From: Cellulomonas humilata | Lineage (GTDB): Bacteria; Actinomycetota; Actinomycetes; Actinomycetales; Cellulomonadaceae | Direction of reading: 5' to 3' | NCBI RefSeq assembly: GCF_030814415.1 | Contig: NZ_JAUSVB010000003.1 | Coordinates: forward strand, 248,001-312,000 | Length of the DNA: 64,000 bases | Shown: positions 61,777-64,000 of the stretch, piece by piece | Layout: the number at the start of each line of letters is the position of its first letter | How positions within the stretch are numbered: the first letter of the stretch is position 1 | Position numbers and translations under genes: made by a program | The notes under the pieces: generated by a model | The model's database searches: none | What the model saw: only the letters and a program-made list of their open reading frames with translations | Told to the model about the DNA's origin: nothing

Positions 61777-62372
61777 TCAGCCCTGGTAGAGCCACACCTC
61801 GTTCGAGTCGGGGTCCCGCACGGCCGACGAACGCGGCATGCCCATCGTGTCGTGCGGACCGAGGACCTCCGTAGCACCGGCGTCGAGCGCACGACGGTGC
61901 GCGACGTCGAGATCGTCCACGAGCCCCCCGATCGTCGCCGGCCCCGCCGCACCCGGGCAGTCGGCCGTCTGCAGGTGAACGAGGAAGAAGTCGCTCTCGC
62001 CGTAGCGGCCGAACACGAAGCCGGAGAAGTCCTCGTCGGCGGTGCGCTGCGTGACCTCGTACCCGACCCGAACACGTCGATGTAGAAGGCCGCCGCCGCG
62101 TCCAGGTCGGCGACGTGCGGCCTGACCTGCACGGGGCGCGCGCCCGTGGGCGGCGACGTTGCGGAGTAAGTCGTCCGCGGACCGGTCGGTGTGTCGCCGA
62201 GGCTCGCCGAGGGGCGTGCGCGCTCGCGCACCAGCCTGTCGCGGTGGGCGGCGAGCACCACGTCGACCCGCGCCGGGGTCAGCAGCCCGACGTCGTCGTA
62301 GCGCCGCGGCGTGTGCACGGACAGCCCGCAGAGCCGTCCGAACCTGCCGATGGTGGTCTCGTCGGTGCCCAC
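61777..62372 (-). pseudogene. Decayed MerR-VOC fusion gene
   Basis: From GTG 62372 one frame reads a MerR-type helix-turn-helix start (TIGRFGRLCGLSVHTPRRYDDVGLLTPARVD), then the rest of the MerR domain is missing. It continues into a glyoxalase domain start (VQVRPHVADLDAAAAFYIDVFG). Near 62070 the frame changes: the expected YEVTQRTADEDFSGFVFGRYGESDFFLVHLQ continues in another frame to TGA at 61777. Adding one base near 62070 (reading FGLGYEV) restores a full VOC domain. MerR-VOC fusions exist in actinobacteria; this copy has both an internal deletion and a frameshift. A sequencing error cannot be excluded for the frameshift, but it would not explain the deletion. Confidence 0.7.
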
Positions 62373-62405
62373 AGCAGAACTCTGGACCCTCGGGCGACCC
62401 GAGGG

Positions 62406-63146
62406 TCAGCCGTCGGATCGGAGCTCGCGCAGATCGGCGAGGTCTCCCCGGAACACGTTCACGTCGATGAAGGGCTCCTCGCCGTCGTAACCGTCGAGAC
62501 GGTCGCGGTGGGAGTACTGCCAGAAGGCCCAGTCGCGCCCGTCGGACACGCGCGGCGGCAGGTACACCGCGCGGATCCAGAGGGGCGAGTCGGGGAACCC
62601 ACCGACGATGTAGCGGCTGTACGCGGCCTGCGTCGCGTAGATCACGGGCTCGACGCCGTAGTGCTCGCGCAGCGTCGCGACGAGCACCTCGAGCTCCGCG
62701 CGGACCTTGTCAGGGTCCGGGGGATCGCGGAAGAACGTCCCGTAGTGCTCGACGTCGACCGCGACCGGGAGCAGGCCCTCGTCGGCCGGCACGGTCGCGA
62801 TGACCTGCTCCGCCTGCGAGCGGCCCGGGCTCTCGAAGCTGAAGAAGTGGTACGCGCCGACGAGCAGCCCCGCGTCGCGGGCGCCCTGCAGGTTCTCCGC
62901 GAACCGGTCGTCGACGAACCCGGACCCCTCCGTCGCCTTCACGTACGCGAAGTCGACGTCCTGTCCCGCGAGCACGGGCCAGTCGACGACCCCCTGGTAC
63001 GAGGACACGTCGACGCCGCGCACCTCGTACTGCGCAGCCAGCAGACGGTTGGGCCAGATCACCCCGCGCACGACGAGCACCGCCACGAGCGCGACGACGA
63101 CGACGGCGACCGTGGCAGCGACGATCGCCTTGCTCCGGGTGTGCAC
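62406..63146 (-). CDS. Membrane-anchored GH25 lysozyme-like muramidase
   Basis: 246 aa. One N-terminal helix (KAIVAATVAVVVVALVAVLVV) that is a signal anchor, then a GH25 barrel: GVDVSSYQGVVDW, FAYVKATEGSGFVDDRF, the active-site DVEHYG (Asp-x-Glu), YATQAAYSRYI and DWAFWQYSHRDRLDG. It cuts the muramic-acid-glucosamine bond of peptidoglycan, probably for wall remodelling. GTG start at 63146. Confidence 0.92.
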   Translation of the reverse strand: MHTRSKAIVAATVAVVVVALVAVLVVRGVIWPNRLLAAQYEVRGVDVSSYQGVVDWPVLAGQDVDFAYVKATEGSGFVDDRFAENLQGARDAGLLVGAYHFFSFESPGRSQAEQVIATVPADEGLLPVAVDVEHYGTFFRDPPDPDKVRAELEVLVATLREHYGVEPVIYATQAAYSRYIVGGFPDSPLWIRAVYLPPRVSDGRDWAFWQYSHRDRLDGYDGEEPFIDVNVFRGDLADLRELRSDG

Positions 63147-63199
63147 CCCGGAAGTGTGTCGGACGCGCGGGCGGAGGTGTCGACGACGTCCGCGAGGGG

Positions 63200-63616
63200 T
63201 CAGGCGTCGCGGCGCGTGAGCTGCAGCACGGGGATCGTGCGCGCCGTGCGCTTCTCGTAGGAGCGGAATCCCTCGGACCGGGCGGTGAACCGCGCCCAGG
63301 CCGCGTCGCGCTCGGCGTCGACGAGCTGCGTCGCGTGCACCCGCACGGTCCCGTCGTCGGGGGTCTCGATCTCGACGTCCGGGTGCGCCAGCAGGTTGTG
63401 GAACCAGGCGGGGTTGTCCGGCGCGCCACCCTTGGACGCGGCCGTGAGCCACGTGTCCTCGTCGACCCGGATGCCGGCCACGGGGCTGATGCGTTCGACG
63501 CCGGTCTTCGCGCCTCGGTGGTGGAGCAGGACGAGCCCCTTGCCGAAGCCGTTCGTCCGGACGTCGCCGCCGTTCGCTCGGAACTCGTCGATGATCTGCT
63601 GGTTCCAGTCGCTCAT
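63200..63616 (-). CDS. Deazaflavin (F420)-dependent nitroreductase family protein
   Basis: 138 aa. A split-barrel fold of the Ddn/DUF385 family: NQQIIDEFRANGG, GLVLLHHRGAKTGVERISPVAG, AASKGGAPDNPAWFHNLLAHPDVEIE, with the Gly/Lys phosphate site. Members use reduced F420 to reduce quinones or nitro compounds. ATG at 63616. Reads toward the GH25 gene with a 53-base gap. Confidence 0.88.
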   Translation of the reverse strand: MSDWNQQIIDEFRANGGDVRTNGFGKGLVLLHHRGAKTGVERISPVAGIRVDEDTWLTAASKGGAPDNPAWFHNLLAHPDVEIETPDDGTVRVHATQLVDAERDAAWARFTARSEGFRSYEKRTARTIPVLQLTRRDA

Positions 63617-63643
63617 GCGCCCAGTGTCGTCGTCCCTGGCGGG

Positions 63644-64000
63644 CTACCGCTCGTCGGGCGGCGTCGGAGGCGGTCCCGTGGTGTCCCGCACCGTCAGCGA
63701 CGTCGCCAGCTCGATGTGCCGCGACCGCGGCTGCTCTCCGGAGGACATGGCAATGACTGTCTGGACGGCCAGCCGCCCCATCCCGTCCAGGTCCTGACGG
63801 ACGGTGGTCAGTGCGGGGGTGGTCCAGACGGCTTGTGGCGTGTCGTCGAAGCCCACGACGCTGACCTGCGCCGGAACCTGCACCCCGAGCTCGTGCGCCG
63901 CGGCGAGCACCCCGACGGCGATCTCGTCGTCGGCCGCCATGATGGCGGTCGGTGGGAGCGCCGTGGTGAGCAGGTCTCGGGCGTGCCGCGCGCCCGCGTC
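63644..64000 (-). CDS. LacI-family transcriptional regulator, C-terminal fragment
   Basis: 119 codons in the window; the N-terminal DNA-binding part is beyond the right edge. TAIMAADDEIAVGVLAAAHELGVQVPAQVSVVGFDDTPQAVWTTPALTTVRQD and LTVRDTTGPPP are typical of the periplasmic-binding-protein-like effector domain and end of LacI regulators of sugar genes. The target sites cannot be known without the helix-turn-helix. Confidence 0.9.
   Translation of the reverse strand, partial: DAGARHARDLLTTALPPTAIMAADDEIAVGVLAAAHELGVQVPAQVSVVGFDDTPQAVWTTPALTTVRQDLDGMGRLAVQTVIAMSSGEQPRSRHIELATSLTVRDTTGPPPTPPDER

Overview
The window is GC-rich, actinobacterial chromosome, and gene content points to a Cellulomonas-like cellulolytic relative of Cellulomonadaceae/Micrococcales. 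The evidence is a secreted RICIN-GH43 glycosidase, LacI- and GntR-type regulators, an F420-type oxidoreductase set, a mycothiol-type DsbA-like protein, an LAxTG-anchored surface protein, many GTG starts, and terminators without U-tracts. The species cannot be named from sequence alone. There are about 50 credible protein genes, four tRNA genes (Leu-TAG, Lys-CTT, His-GTG, Arg-TCT), two degenerate genes, and no rRNA, insertion sequence, prophage or CRISPR array that I can see.

Layout. 0-2.5 kb: secreted polysaccharide-degrading proteins behind a palindrome-rich promoter. 2.5-5.6 kb: tRNA-Leu, peroxiredoxin, GroES-like protein, tRNA-Lys and a flavin disulfide oxidoreductase. 5.6-10.2 kb: a glycine-betaine/choline-type ABC importer split over two divergent transcripts. 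Its binding protein is circularly permuted and its ATPase gene is translationally coupled to an ATP-grasp ligase. 10.3-18 kb: tRNA-His, a FUSC exporter, oligoribonuclease, a PAP2 phosphatase, an amino-acid permease, and a lower-GC pair of secreted proteins. 18.1-28 kb: two paralogous pairs of dynamin-like GTPases (A1-B1 and A2-B2) flanking an SsbB-like protein and EttA. 28-50 kb: housekeeping and central metabolism, including topoisomerase IB, TesB, a truncated globin, PTS enzyme I with stand-alone EIIB and EIIA, MscS, prolyl oligopeptidase, amylomaltase, aminopeptidase N, a Rv2466c-like protein, an M13 peptidase and RpiB. 50-64 kb: an Eis-like acetyltransferase, SpoIIE phosphatase, OafA-type acyltransferase, ATL protein, LLM oxidoreductase, GntR regulator, the cysK-cysE operon, an AlkZ-like protein, an anchored surface protein, a GH25 lysozyme and the end of a LacI regulator.

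The series ssb-ettA / thioesterase / globin / pepN / Rv2466c-like / rpiB recalls the Mycobacterium tuberculosis Rv2478c-Rv2465c neighbourhood (from memory). The block between 21.5 and 49.5 kb is therefore probably an old actinobacterial arrangement with later insertions, including the second dynamin pair.

Two signals stand out outside ordinary genes. The first is a cysteine-rich leader peptide with a good ribosome binding site and alternative hairpins ahead of cysK-cysE, which looks like a cysteine-responsive attenuator. The second is the duplicated dynamin-like module around ssb-ettA. A short promoter-to-terminator transcription unit at 59.69-59.95 kb and a decayed MerR-glyoxalase fusion at 61.8-62.4 kb also deserve attention.
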